Below are positions 1-10,499 of a stretch of DNA of 64,000 bases, one piece after another (within the stretch, counting starts at the first letter, position 1; each line of letters begins with the position of its first letter). The translations under genes and the position numbers were made by a program. The notes under the pieces are model-generated. The model did no database searches and was not told the DNA's origin. It saw only the letters and a program-made list of their open reading frames with translations. The stretch comes from Rhodanobacteraceae bacterium (GTDB lineage Bacteria > Pseudomonadota > Gammaproteobacteria > Xanthomonadales > Rhodanobacteraceae): contig JAACZU010000016.1 of the NCBI GenBank assembly GCA_009996615.1, forward strand, positions 1 to 64,000. The letters are read 5' to 3'.

Positions 1-2
1 GC

Positions 3-1595
3 GCCGAGCCGAACTTCGGCCGCCTCGACGACGTCGCCGCCGCGCTCGACGGCGACGACCGGCGCGGCGGTCGCCGTGCGCCGCCGCCGCGCCGCGGCGC
101 ACGGCGCGGCCTCGGTGCGCTGGTCGCACTGCTGCTGCTCGGCGGCGGCGCGTTCGCCGCCTGGCACTACCAGGACGCACTGCGCGGCCTGCTGCCGCAC
201 ACCGAGTTCAACGACACGCTGGCGCGCGCGCAGCAGGCGCTCGACGCCGGCCGCCTGACCGGCAACCAGGGCGACAGCGCGCGCGAACTGTTCCTCGCCG
301 CGCGCGCGCAGGATCCGGACAACGACCTCGCGCGGCGCGGCCTCGAGGAGGTCGGCCGGCGACTGCTCGCGGACGCCAACGAGGCCTGGACGCGCGGCGA
401 CAAGACCGCCGCACGCGCCGACCTCGACGTCGCGCGCGAATTGCTCGGCGGCGGCAGTGCGGTCGACCGCCTCGACCAGGCGCTCAAGCAGGACGAGGCG
501 CGCGGCAACCAGATCGCGCAACTGCTCGAGCGCGCGCGCGGCGCGCTCGCGGCCGGCCGCGTCACCGGCACAGACGGCGCCGCGGCGCTGTACCGGCAGG
601 TGCTCGATGCCGACAAGGACAACGCGCTGGCGCAGGACGGCCTGGACAAGTCGGCCGCGGCGCTGGCGGCGAACGCGCGCAGCGCCGTCGCGGCCGGCGA
701 TCTCGCCGCGGCCTCCGCGCAGGCCGACGACATCGCGCGCATCCTGCCGGCCTGGCCGGGTCTGCCCGAGCTGCTCGGCCAGATCGCGCAGGCGCGCGAG
801 GCCGCACGCGCCGCGCTCGAGGCCACGCTCGACCGCGCCGAGGCGCAGGTGCGCGCCGGCCACCTCGCCGACGGCGACGAATCGGCGCTCGCGCTGTTCC
901 GCGCTGCGCTGAAGGAAGATCCGGCCAGCGTGCGTGCGAAGGCCGGCCTGCAGCAGGTCGCGCATGCGTTCATCGTGCAGGCCAACGCGGCCATCGACGA
1001 CAGCAACCCCGGCGCGGCCGAGCGGCTGCTCGATGCCGCCGCCGCCCTCGCGCCGGACCTGCCCGACCTGCGCGCCGCACGCGTCAACCTGCGTGAACTG
1101 CGCGAGCGGCTGGAGATCGGCGCGCGGCGCACGCCGATCACGCCGCAGCAGTCGGCGCAGTTGCGCCGGCTGGTGGCCGACGCCGCGCGCGCGCTCGCCG
1201 CCGGCAACCTGATCCTGCCGCCCGGCGACAGCGCCTACGACAAGTACCGCGCCGCGCTCGCGATCGATCCCGACGCCGCCGATGCGCTGGCCGGCCTCGC
1301 GCAGCTGCCGGCGCGCGCGAAGGAGCTGTTCGCGCAGGCGCTGCACGACGGTGCGCCGCAACGCGCGCGTGCGCTGCTCGATGCGCTGCGCCAGACCGCG
1401 CCGGAAGATCCGGCCCTGCCGGTGCTGAGCGAGCGCCTCGCCGGCGCGTTCCTCGACCAGGCTGACGCGCGCCTCGGCGAGGGCCGCCGCGACGACGCCG
1501 CACGTGCGCTCAACGCCGCGCGCGAACTGAGCCCGCGCAACCCGCGCCTCGCGCCGCTGGAGACGCGCCTGAGAGAGCTGGGGATCAGGGGCTAG
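3..1595 (+). CDS. TPR-like repeat protein with one N-proximal TM segment, 5'-truncated by window edge
   Basis: Open frame runs from the window start (AEPNFGRLDDVAAALDGDD...ARRGLGALVALLLLGGGAFAAWHY...) into ORF 441-1595; repeated ALxxxPxxxxAxxGL helical units. Confidence 0.6.
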   Translation, partial: AEPNFGRLDDVAAALDGDDRRGGRRAPPPRRGARRGLGALVALLLLGGGAFAAWHYQDALRGLLPHTEFNDTLARAQQALDAGRLTGNQGDSARELFLAARAQDPDNDLARRGLEEVGRRLLADANEAWTRGDKTAARADLDVARELLGGGSAVDRLDQALKQDEARGNQIAQLLERARGALAAGRVTGTDGAAALYRQVLDADKDNALAQDGLDKSAAALAANARSAVAAGDLAAASAQADDIARILPAWPGLPELLGQIAQAREAARAALEATLDRAEAQVRAGHLADGDESALALFRAALKEDPASVRAKAGLQQVAHAFIVQANAAIDDSNPGAAERLLDAAAALAPDLPDLRAARVNLRELRERLEIGARRTPITPQQSAQLRRLVADAARALAAGNLILPPGDSAYDKYRAALAIDPDAADALAGLAQLPARAKELFAQALHDGAPQRARALLDALRQTAPEDPALPVLSERLAGAFLDQADARLGEGRRDDAARALNAARELSPRNPRLAPLETRLRELGIRG

Positions 1596-1737
1596 GGATT
1601 AGGGGTGAGGGCGCGACGACCGATTGTCGCGTGAGGCCTGCAGCGCTGCTTTGCGCCATGCGCGTTTCACGCTCATAGTGGCGCTCGATTTTGGCGCCCT
1701 CGCCCCTATCCCCTAATCCCTCGCCCCTCGCTTTCCA

Positions 1738-2523
1738 ATGTGCCTGCTGCTGATCGCGATCGACGTCGTCCCCGGCCTGCCGCGGCTGCTGCTCGGCAAC
1801 CGCGATGAGTTCCATGCGCGCGCGAGCGAGGGGGCCGAGCCGTGGGTCGAGAATGCGCATGCGGTCGGCGGGCGCGATCTCGTGGCCGGTGGATCGTGGT
1901 TGGCGCTGCGCGACGACGGCCGCTTCGCCGCGATCACGAACCTGCGCACTGGCGTGCCGGCGACCGCGCCACGTTCGCGTGGCTGGCTGGTGCGCGACTT
2001 CGTGCTCGGTGAGCAGCCGGCCAGCGCGTTCCTCGCCGCCGCGCGCGCGGAGGAGGGCGACTACGGTCCGTTCAACCTCGTCGTCGGCGACCGCGCCGGC
2101 ACCTACGCGCTGGGCAGCAGCGACCGCCGCATCCGTCCGCTCGCCGCCGGCGTGCACGTGGTCAGCAACGGCGCGATCGGCGTGCACTGGCCGAAGACCG
2201 AACGGCTGCAGCGGCGTTTCGAGCAAGCGGTTGAATCCGGTTTCGACGGCGACGAGGCGCGCCTTCTCGACCTGCTGCTCGACGAGGCGCAGCCGCCGGA
2301 CGAGCAGTTGCCCGACACCGGCGTCGGCGCCGACCTCGAACGCCTGCTCGCGCCGGTGTTCATCCGCGGCGAGCGCTACGGCACGCGCGCCGGCACGCTG
2401 GCGCTGTGCCGTGCCGACGGCACCATGATCCTGCGCGAGCGCCGCTTCGGGCCGCTCGCGGCAGCGCTGGGCGAGACGCGGTGGCAGGGGGCCGCGGGTG
2501 ACGGTTTTTCCGTAATGCCTTGA
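1738..2523 (+). CDS. NRDE family protein (TANGO2-like)
   Basis: N-terminus MCLLLIAIDVVPGLPRLLLGNRDEFHARAS contains the NRDE signature. Confidence 0.88.
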   Translation: MCLLLIAIDVVPGLPRLLLGNRDEFHARASEGAEPWVENAHAVGGRDLVAGGSWLALRDDGRFAAITNLRTGVPATAPRSRGWLVRDFVLGEQPASAFLAAARAEEGDYGPFNLVVGDRAGTYALGSSDRRIRPLAAGVHVVSNGAIGVHWPKTERLQRRFEQAVESGFDGDEARLLDLLLDEAQPPDEQLPDTGVGADLERLLAPVFIRGERYGTRAGTLALCRADGTMILRERRFGPLAAALGETRWQGAAGDGFSVMP

Positions 2524-3017
2524 GAAGAAAAGCAATCAGCTCGTTCCTCGCGCTGTCGCCTTGCTTCTGCTTCTGCGCGCAGGAGCGCGCTGCTCTTCCG
2601 GGTCCCCGTTCAGCGACGGTGGGTGCCGGACGACAAGGCCCGCAGGGGCGCGCGCACGATGCGCGCGCGTTCGCCGCCGGTACACGGACGTGCCGTCGGC
2701 GAACCCCGGCCGGCGACCACGCACCCTCAGGGCAGGATGCCCGGAGGGCGCCGCTGTTGGGGTCGAAGCCGCACTCGGGCGGCTGAGGGCGAGACAGGGA
2801 TGTCGAGAGGCAGGTGCCCCAGGGATGGATGCTTGTACCGAACGATCGTCAGTGCGATGGACCAAGAGAAGTAACCCGCTCGCAGGGATGCGAGTGGAAA
2901 ACGCAGGGACGCGAGTCGGTTTTCGCGAAAATGGTAACGCTGAGAACCAACAACATCCCCACCCAACCCTCCCCTTGAAGGGGAGGGCTTCAACGCGCGC
3001 CAGGCGATAGCCCCATA

Positions 3018-6000
3018 TCAATCGAGGATGCGCTGCACGGCCGCGCGTGCCGCGCCGAACGAGAAATGCCGCTCGACGTTGGCCAGGCCCTGCGCCGACA
3101 GCGTGTTCCACAGTGCCTCGTCGCGGTACAGGCGCACGACTTCGGCCGCGAACGCGCGTGCATCGGCGGCGACCAGCACGTCGCGGCCGGGCTCGACGTG
3201 CATGCCCTCGACCGCGATCGGCGTGGCGACCACCGGCAGGCCGCAGCTCATCGCCATGTTGACCTTGCCCTTGACGCCGGCGCCGTAGCGCAGCGGCGCG
3301 ACCGAGATGCGGCAGCCGTCCATGAACGGCATGATGTTCTCGACGAAGCCGTGCACGATCACATGCTCGCTGGCGAGCGTGCGGATCGCGTCCGGCACCT
3401 TGCTGCCGATGACGTGGAAGCGCACGTCCGGCAGCGCCGCACGCACCTGCGGGAACACCTCGGCGACGAACCACTCGACCGCGTCGGTGTTGGGCGGATG
3501 CTGGAAGCCGCCGACGAAGACGAGGTCGTGGCGTGCGCCGAACGGCGCCTTGCAGCCGTGCACCTCGTGCACGTTCGACAGCACCTCGACGCGCGCGCCG
3601 GGCGCGTCGCGTGCGAGCAGCTCCTGCTCGGCCGGGCTGACCACCAGCGTCACGTCGCATTCGCGGATCAGCTTCAGCTCCTGCGCGCGCGTGGCGGCGG
3701 CGACGCGCGCGAGTTCGGTGCTGCCTTCCAGCTCGGCCGCGCGCTGCTCGCGCAGGTAGTGCAGGTCGACCGTGTCGAACGCGATGCGCGCCTGCGGCGC
3801 ATACAGGCGCGCGAGGCCGACGTAGACCGCGGCGACGTAGTGGCGCGACAGCACGATCAGGTCGAACTCGCGGCCGCGCTCGCGCAGCAGCTTGACCGGG
3901 TCCTGCGCGTACGGCGCATACAGCGCCTCGACGCCGAGTTCCTGCAGTGCCGGCGTGTAGCGCTCGACGAAGGCGCGGTTCTCGGGCAGGAAGCTGACCT
4001 GCGCGCCGAGGTCGGCCAGCACGCGCATCAGGTTGACCATGCGCAGCGAGCCCGAATCCTGGTCCGGCGTCGGCGTGGTCGCATCGACGATCAGCACGCG
4101 CTTGGTCGCGCGGTGCGTCGCCGTGACCGTGATCGGCGTGCCGGGCCTGGGCTGCGTTTTCAGCGCGTCGTGCCACTTGGCGACGAACTTGTTGCGGTTG
4201 ATGACCTGGTAGCGCTTGGTGCCGCTGGCGGTGTCGGTGCCGGAGGTGATGCCCTCGAAATGCACGACGGTCGCGGCCGGCTCGTAGTACACCTTGAGCC
4301 CGGCCGCGCGCACCGCGAAGGCGAGGTCGGTGTCCTCGTAGTAGGCCGGCGTGTAGCGCGTGTCGAAGCGGCCGAGCCGCTCGAACAGGTCGCGGCGCAG
4401 CACGATCGCCGCACCGGAGCAGTAGTCGACCTCGCGGCGGAAGTTGTAGCGCGGATCGTCGGGGTCCTCGAAGCGGCCGACGTTCCAGCCCGAGCCGTCG
4501 TCGAACACGATGCCGCCGGCCTCCTGCAGGCGGCCGTCCGGATAGACCAGCTTGGCGCCGACCAGGCCCGCCTGCGGCGCGTGCTCCAGGCAATCGACCA
4601 GCGCTTCGAGCCAGCCGGCGGTGACGACGGTGTCGTTGTTCAGGAACAGCACGTAGTCGCCGCGCGCGGCGGCCGCGCCGGCGTTGCACGAGCCGATGAA
4701 ACCGAGGTTCTGCGCGTTGCGCAGCACGTGGATGCCGCCGATCGCGGCCAGGCGCTGCGGGGTCGCGTCGCTGGAGCCGTCGTCGACGACGATGACCTCG
4801 AACGGAATCGCACCGGCGTGCTCGGCGAGCGAGCGCAGGCACGCGGTCGTGTATTCGATCTTGTTGTAGACCGGGATCACGATCGACACGCGCGGAGTGG
4901 CACTCGTCGGCAGTGCGAACGGCGTCGGGTCGTCCTGCGGCGTGGCCCAGATCGTGCGCGGCCGCACCGGGCCGCCGCGCAGTTCCTGCCGGATGCGCGC
5001 GAGCGTGCCGGCGAGACCACGTTGGGCCAGGCTGCCACGCACGCGGCCGGCCAGCGCACGCAGTCGCTGCGTGCGGTAGGCAAGGCCGGCGCGACCCTCG
5101 CGCAGGCGCGCGTTCGCGCGGCGCAGCGGCGCGGTCAGGCGCCAGGACGTGCTGGCGAGCATCTGTTCGTAACGTGGCTTGATGTCCTGCAACTCCGTGT
5201 TCAGCGCCAGCGCCCAGCGCGTGCGTTCGTCGAACTCCGCGCGCAGCGCCGCCAACTTGCGCCGCGCGCCGGCCAGTTCGCGGTCGAGCGTGTGGCCCCA
5301 TTCGCCGCGCCGTTCGCCCTCGGCCTGCGCGCCGGCGAGTTCGCGCTGCAGCGCGGCCGTACGCGCTTCGGCGCGCGCGCCTGCGTCGGCGGCCGCGGCG
5401 GCCGCCAGCAGCGCGCCGTCGGCATCGGCCAGCCGATAGCGCAGCGGCGCGCGTGGACCAAGCTGCAGCACCGCGGCATAGGCCTGCGCCATCGCGGCCG
5501 GGGTCGGCGTCGTGTGCGCGGCGAGCTGCGAACGCGCGCGCGCCAGCGCGGCGCGGTCGGCCGCCAGCGCGGCGACGCGCGCAGCCAGCGCCGGCGCGTT
5601 CGCGTCGACGAGGAAGCCGTCGACGCCGTCGTCGATGCGCTCGGCCAGCGCGCCGATGCGCGTCGCGATGACCGGCACGCCGAGACTGCGCAGTTCCGAC
5701 AACGTGTAGCTGAAGGTTTCCGCCACCGTGGGCAGCAGCAGCGCGGCGTCCGGCTGCAACTGCGCGAGCAGCCGCGGCAGCGCGTCGCGGTGGTAGTCGA
5801 GCAGCACGTGCACGTCGGCCTCGCCGAACAGCGCGTGCGCATCGGCGCCGGCGCCGAGCAGGAACAGTTCGGCGTGCTCGCGCAGCTGCGGCAGCGCGGC
5901 GTGCAGCAGCTCGGCGCCCTTGCCGCGGCGGATGCGGCCCGGCACGACCAGGCGCAGTCGCGTGCGCGCGGGCGGCGCGGCTGCGCGCGGCGCATCGGCC

Positions 6001-7418
6001 GGCCACGGCGCCAGGCCGTGCGGGATCACGTGCGCGGCCAGTTCGCGCAGCTCCGGGGCAAGGCGCAGCTGGTTGGCCAGCGCCGATGTGCTCGGCGCGA
6101 CCAGCGTGGCGCGCGCCTCGCGCAGTGCCGCGACCGTCGCGTCGCGCAGGCGGCTCCAGTGCACCGGGTCGCGGTTGGAGAATTCGCGCTCGTCGCCGAG
6201 TGCGGCGAGGTCGTTGGCGCGTTGAGCCGCGTCGAAGGGCAGCGCCGCATCACCGAAATCGCGGTGCAGCACCGGCCACAGCGGATAGTGATCGTGCACG
6301 ACGCAGAACGTCGGCAGGCCGCTGCGCAGCGCGTCGAGGCTGTGGCCGATCAGCGAGGAGACGATCACCGCATCGATGCAGTAGCTGCGCACGATCTCTG
6401 CGAGCAGTGCGCGATACGCTGCGTCGCCGAGCGCGGTGTCGGCGATCGGCCGCGGCAGCGGCCAGCGCCGCAGCGGCGGCCCGGCCAGCGTGCCGTCGTG
6501 CAGCTCCAGCCATTCGCCGTGCTGGCGGCGCGCGAAGCTGCCGCGTGCGATCAGCACTAGGTGGTGCGCGTGCGCGTCGGCCGCGGCGATGTCGCGCACC
6601 CAGCGCTCGGCGCCGCCGCCCCAGCCGTGCAGCACGTGCAGCACGACCGGGCGCGCGTCGAGGCCGGGCCGCGTCGGTGCCACGTTCGCCGCCAGCGCGG
6701 CGCTGACGCGCTGCTGCAGCGGCACCAGCGGTGAGGGCGGCGCGGGATCGCGCGCCTCGCGGGTGGACGTGCGTGGCGGATGGCCCTTGCCGGCGCCGGT
6801 GTCGACATAGAGGTGGTCGAGCCGCACGACGCGCAGGCCGGCCGCGTCGAGCGCGTCGCGGTCGCACACGCCGTCGGCGCCGAGTCGCGCGAGGCGTGCG
6901 CTGTGCCAAGCCGAGCAGGCGGCCGCGTGCGCGAGGAGGTCGGCGTCGTCGAGCAGGCGTCGCTCGGAGTAGGCGAAGCACAGCGCATCGAGCCGCGCCG
7001 CGTCGACATCGGCGGCGGCCGGCAACGCAGCGCGCCAAGCGCCGTCGAGCGGCAGCGCGCCGAGCACGTCCGGCGCCTCGAGCGCGCGCAGCAGGCGCTC
7101 GCAGGCAAGCTCGGGCAGGTCGAGGTCGGCGCGCAGCAGGAGCAAATCTTCGCCGGCAAAGCGCCCGGCGGCCGCGCGCAGCAGCGCCGCGGTGTCCGCG
7201 TCGTCGGCCTCGGCCACGCGCTCGGCGTCCGGCCACGCCGTGGCCGCGGCGCAGGCGCCCAGCAGCGCCAGTCGCGCCGAAGCCGGCAGGCGCGCGCGCA
7301 GCGCATCGAGCTGGGCCGCCGGGGGCGTCGTCGCCGCGTGGACGCACACGCGCACCGCGCGCGCTCCCGTTCCAGTGCCGTCGGACGGTGGGGCGGCGAA
7401 CGGGTCGGCGTGCATCAA
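3018..7418 (-). CDS. multidomain glycosyltransferase (GT4-like + GT2 + GT4-like), 1466 aa
   Basis: Central GT2 motif RVSIVIPVYNKIEYTTACLRSL...VVDDGSSDAT...FLNNDTVV; flanking GT-B-like regions (VVPGRIRRGKGAELL...ETFSYTLSELRSLGVPVIAT; FVGGFQHPPNTDAVEWF...GAGVKGKVNMAMSCGLPVVAT). Confidence 0.85.
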   Translation of the reverse strand: MMHADPFAAPPSDGTGTGARAVRVCVHAATTPPAAQLDALRARLPASARLALLGACAAATAWPDAERVAEADDADTAALLRAAAGRFAGEDLLLLRADLDLPELACERLLRALEAPDVLGALPLDGAWRAALPAAADVDAARLDALCFAYSERRLLDDADLLAHAAACSAWHSARLARLGADGVCDRDALDAAGLRVVRLDHLYVDTGAGKGHPPRTSTREARDPAPPSPLVPLQQRVSAALAANVAPTRPGLDARPVVLHVLHGWGGGAERWVRDIAAADAHAHHLVLIARGSFARRQHGEWLELHDGTLAGPPLRRWPLPRPIADTALGDAAYRALLAEIVRSYCIDAVIVSSLIGHSLDALRSGLPTFCVVHDHYPLWPVLHRDFGDAALPFDAAQRANDLAALGDEREFSNRDPVHWSRLRDATVAALREARATLVAPSTSALANQLRLAPELRELAAHVIPHGLAPWPADAPRAAAPPARTRLRLVVPGRIRRGKGAELLHAALPQLREHAELFLLGAGADAHALFGEADVHVLLDYHRDALPRLLAQLQPDAALLLPTVAETFSYTLSELRSLGVPVIATRIGALAERIDDGVDGFLVDANAPALAARVAALAADRAALARARSQLAAHTTPTPAAMAQAYAAVLQLGPRAPLRYRLADADGALLAAAAAADAGARAEARTAALQRELAGAQAEGERRGEWGHTLDRELAGARRKLAALRAEFDERTRWALALNTELQDIKPRYEQMLASTSWRLTAPLRRANARLREGRAGLAYRTQRLRALAGRVRGSLAQRGLAGTLARIRQELRGGPVRPRTIWATPQDDPTPFALPTSATPRVSIVIPVYNKIEYTTACLRSLAEHAGAIPFEVIVVDDGSSDATPQRLAAIGGIHVLRNAQNLGFIGSCNAGAAAARGDYVLFLNNDTVVTAGWLEALVDCLEHAPQAGLVGAKLVYPDGRLQEAGGIVFDDGSGWNVGRFEDPDDPRYNFRREVDYCSGAAIVLRRDLFERLGRFDTRYTPAYYEDTDLAFAVRAAGLKVYYEPAATVVHFEGITSGTDTASGTKRYQVINRNKFVAKWHDALKTQPRPGTPITVTATHRATKRVLIVDATTPTPDQDSGSLRMVNLMRVLADLGAQVSFLPENRAFVERYTPALQELGVEALYAPYAQDPVKLLRERGREFDLIVLSRHYVAAVYVGLARLYAPQARIAFDTVDLHYLREQRAAELEGSTELARVAAATRAQELKLIRECDVTLVVSPAEQELLARDAPGARVEVLSNVHEVHGCKAPFGARHDLVFVGGFQHPPNTDAVEWFVAEVFPQVRAALPDVRFHVIGSKVPDAIRTLASEHVIVHGFVENIMPFMDGCRISVAPLRYGAGVKGKVNMAMSCGLPVVATPIAVEGMHVEPGRDVLVAADARAFAAEVVRLYRDEALWNTLSAQGLANVERHFSFGAARAAVQRILD

Positions 7419-7552
7419 GTCTCCGGAAGGGCAGCGCGTCAGGGCGCGCGATTATCGCCGATAACGCCGCGTGCGCGGCCCGTCTCGGCAGGCGCGACGC
7501 CGCGCCGCTACACTGCGTGCGTCCGCTGCGTGGCAGCACCGGGAACCATCGC

Positions 7553-9841
7553 TTGTCCCTTGCCTCGAGTTCGTTGAGCGCGTTGCGCCTCGCCTGGCGC
7601 GCGCTGCGCATTCCGTTCCTGCTCGGCGCCGGCCTCGTGCTCGGCTTCGGCGTGCCATACACGCTGTGGCTCGACCGCGAGGTGCGCAGCCGCTTCGACG
7701 ACCTGTCGTGGCAGACGCCCAGCCGCGTCTACGCGCGCCCGCTGCAGCTTGCGCCCGGGCTGCCGCTGAGTGCCGAGGCGCTGCAGCTGGAGCTGGCCGC
7801 GGCGCGCTACGGCGAGGACGCCCAGGCGCGCACGCCCGGCACGTTCCGTCGCGACGGTACGCGCTTCACGATCGCGCGGCGCGGCTTCGTCTACCTCGAC
7901 GGCCGCGAGCGCGAAAAGCGCATCGCGGTCACGCTCGAAGGCGGCCGCGTCGCCGGCCTGGCCGACGCCGACTCGGGCGCCGCGCTGGCCAGCGTGCGGC
8001 TGGAGCCGGCGCGCATCGCGACGCTGTACGGCGCGCAGCAGGAGGACCGCCGCCTCGTGCGCCTGGGCGAGGTGCCGCCGCTGCTGGTCGGCGGCCTGCA
8101 GGCGGTCGAGGATCGCGACTTCAAGAACCACCATGGCATCGATCCGGGCGCGATCGCCCGCGCGGCGTGGGCGAACCTGGCCGCCGGCCAGGTCGTGCAG
8201 GGCGGCTCGACGCTGACCCAGCAGCTGGTCAAGAACCTGTTCCTCGACCGCGGCCAGACGCTCGCGCGCAAGCTCAACGAGGCGCTGCTGTCGCTGCTGA
8301 TCGAGGCGCGCTACGACAAGAGCCGCATCCTCGAGGCCTACCTCAACGAGGTGTTCCTCGGCCAACAGGGCGGCCAGGCCGTGCATGGCTTCGCCGCGGC
8401 GAGCGAGTTCTATTTCGGCCGCGAGCTGCGCGCGCTCGGCCCGGCCGAGATCGCGTTGCTGGTCGGCCTGGTGCAGGGGCCGAGCCTGTACGACCCGCGC
8501 CGCAATCCCGAGCGTGCGCTGGCGCGGCGCAACCTGGTGCTGACGCAGTTCCGCGACACCGGCCTGATCGATGCCGCCACGCATGCGCAGGCCGTGAAGC
8601 AGCCGCTCGGCACGGCGGCCCGGGCGAGCCTGCCGCGCGACCGCTACCCGGCGTTCCTGGAGCTGGTGCGGCGGCAGCTGCGGCAGGACTACCCGGATAC
8701 CGAGCTCGACAGCGCCGGCCTGGCCATCCACACGACGCTGGCGCCATCGACGCAGGCGCTGGCCGAGGACGCGGTGCAGCGCGCGTTCGCCGCGATCGGC
8801 AAGCGCGGCGAGGCGGTCGAGGCGGCCGTGGTCGTGACCGGCGCCGGCGACGGCGAAGTGCAGGCGATGATCGGCAGCCGCGACGTCGATGCGCCCGGCT
8901 TCAACCGCGCGCTCGACGCGCTGCGCCCGATCGGTTCGCTGGTCAAGCCGTTCGTGAACCTGGTCGCGCTGGCGCAGCCGCAGCGCTACTCGCTGGCGAC
9001 GCTCATCGACGACAGCGAGGTCGACCTGCCGCAGCGCGACGGCTCGCGCTGGCGGCCGCAGAACGACGACCGCCAGGTGCATGGCGAGGTGCTGCTGGTC
9101 GACGCGCTGGCCAACAGCTGGAACCTCGCCACCGTGCACCTGGGCCTGCGCATCGGCGTCGAGCGCGTGCGCGGCTTCCTCGACTCGTTCAACCTCGGCC
9201 GCCCGATCAACCCGAACCCGTCGCTGCTGCTCGGCGCGGTCGAGCTGAGCCCGTTCGACGTGGCGCGGCTGTACCAGTACCTCGCTGCCGACGGCCACGC
9301 GGTGCCGCTGCGCGCGCTGCGCGGCGTGCTCGACGCGCAGGGCCGGCCGCTGACGCGCTACGCGGTCAAGCCCGGCAGCGGCGACTACACCACCGCGGCT
9401 CGCCTGGTCACCTACGCGATGCAGCAGGTCGCGCTGCGCGGCACCGCGCGCGCGATCGGCGAGGCCGGCCTCAGCCACCTGCAGGCGGCCGGCAAGACCG
9501 GCACCAGCGACACGCAGCGCGACTCTTGGTTCGCCGGCTTCACCGGCAGCCACCTCGCGGTGGCCTGGGTCGGCCGCGACGACAACAAGCCGACCGCGCT
9601 GTTCGGCTCGACCGGCGCGCTGCGTGTCTGGATCGAGCTGATGAAGCGCCTGCCGACCACGCCGCTGGCGCTGCCGCAGGACGGCCTCGAGCGCGTCTGG
9701 GTCGGCGGCGCGTCGGGCAAGCGTTCTGATGCGGCCTGCTCGGATGCGCGCGAACTGCCGTTCGCGGCCGGCTATGCACCGACCGACGAGGAGCATTGCC
9801 CGCTCGACCAGTTGCGGCGCTTCTTCGGCGCTGGCGGCTAG
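7553..9841 (+). CDS. mrcB: penicillin-binding protein 1B (bifunctional transglycosylase/transpeptidase)
   Basis: QGGSTLTQQLVKNLFL, EAYLNEVFLGQ, GSLVKPFVNL, AAGKTGTS motifs; TTG start at 7553 inferred. Confidence 0.88.
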   Translation: MSLASSSLSALRLAWRALRIPFLLGAGLVLGFGVPYTLWLDREVRSRFDDLSWQTPSRVYARPLQLAPGLPLSAEALQLELAAARYGEDAQARTPGTFRRDGTRFTIARRGFVYLDGREREKRIAVTLEGGRVAGLADADSGAALASVRLEPARIATLYGAQQEDRRLVRLGEVPPLLVGGLQAVEDRDFKNHHGIDPGAIARAAWANLAAGQVVQGGSTLTQQLVKNLFLDRGQTLARKLNEALLSLLIEARYDKSRILEAYLNEVFLGQQGGQAVHGFAAASEFYFGRELRALGPAEIALLVGLVQGPSLYDPRRNPERALARRNLVLTQFRDTGLIDAATHAQAVKQPLGTAARASLPRDRYPAFLELVRRQLRQDYPDTELDSAGLAIHTTLAPSTQALAEDAVQRAFAAIGKRGEAVEAAVVVTGAGDGEVQAMIGSRDVDAPGFNRALDALRPIGSLVKPFVNLVALAQPQRYSLATLIDDSEVDLPQRDGSRWRPQNDDRQVHGEVLLVDALANSWNLATVHLGLRIGVERVRGFLDSFNLGRPINPNPSLLLGAVELSPFDVARLYQYLAADGHAVPLRALRGVLDAQGRPLTRYAVKPGSGDYTTAARLVTYAMQQVALRGTARAIGEAGLSHLQAAGKTGTSDTQRDSWFAGFTGSHLAVAWVGRDDNKPTALFGSTGALRVWIELMKRLPTTPLALPQDGLERVWVGGASGKRSDAACSDARELPFAAGYAPTDEEHCPLDQLRRFFGAGG

Positions 9842-9977
9842 GCGCCAGCGCGTGTGGCAGCGCCGGCAGGCGCGATGCCTTGGCCGTCATGGAGCATCGC
9901 GGCTTCCGCCGCTCCCGCCGTGCGGCTCGTGCGAGAATCGCCGGCTGGTGTCATTCACTTTTCCCTTGCCTACGCCC

Positions 9978-10499
9978 ATGAAGCACGCCGTCCCGTCCCT
10001 CGCTCTCCTCGCCACGCTCGCGCTGGCCGCCTGTTCGCAGCCGCCGGCGCCGGTGCCGGTCAAGCCGGCCGTCACGCACGATCCGGTCGCCGCGGTGCGC
10101 GCGATCCGCGCCGCCGGCGAGGGCCTCGACTCGGCCGTGCAGGTGCAGCCGTTGCGCGATCCGGCCATCGACGGCTTCCTCAAGCAGGCGCACGACGCGG
10201 AAGGCGCGAAGGAGTTCGCCGCCGCGATCGCCGCCGCCGACCACGCGCTCAAGCTCGCGCCGGACGCGCCGGACATCCTGCAGTACGTGGCCGAGCTGGA
10301 AACCGCGCGCGGCGACTGGCTGCAAGCCGAGCAGGCCGCGATGAAGAGCTTCAACCTCGGGCCGAAGGTCGGCAGCCTGTGCGCGCGCAACTGGCAGACC
10401 GTGGTCGAGGCGCGCATCGCGCTCGAAGACGCCGCCACCGTCGCGCAGGCGCGCGAGCACGTGAAGGCCTGCCGCGTGCCGCCGCGGCTGCGGATGTGA
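9978..10499 (+). CDS. TPR-like lipoprotein
   Basis: MKHAVPSLALLATLALAAC lipobox followed by a helical repeat-like domain. Confidence 0.65.
   Translation: MKHAVPSLALLATLALAACSQPPAPVPVKPAVTHDPVAAVRAIRAAGEGLDSAVQVQPLRDPAIDGFLKQAHDAEGAKEFAAAIAAADHALKLAPDAPDILQYVAELETARGDWLQAEQAAMKSFNLGPKVGSLCARNWQTVVEARIALEDAATVAQAREHVKACRVPPRLRM

Noticed and set aside
2520-3010. Small ORFs giving HPTLPLKGRA / RTLRAGCPEGAAVG peptides
   Set aside because: They translate dispersed repeats; no start signals or domain evidence.
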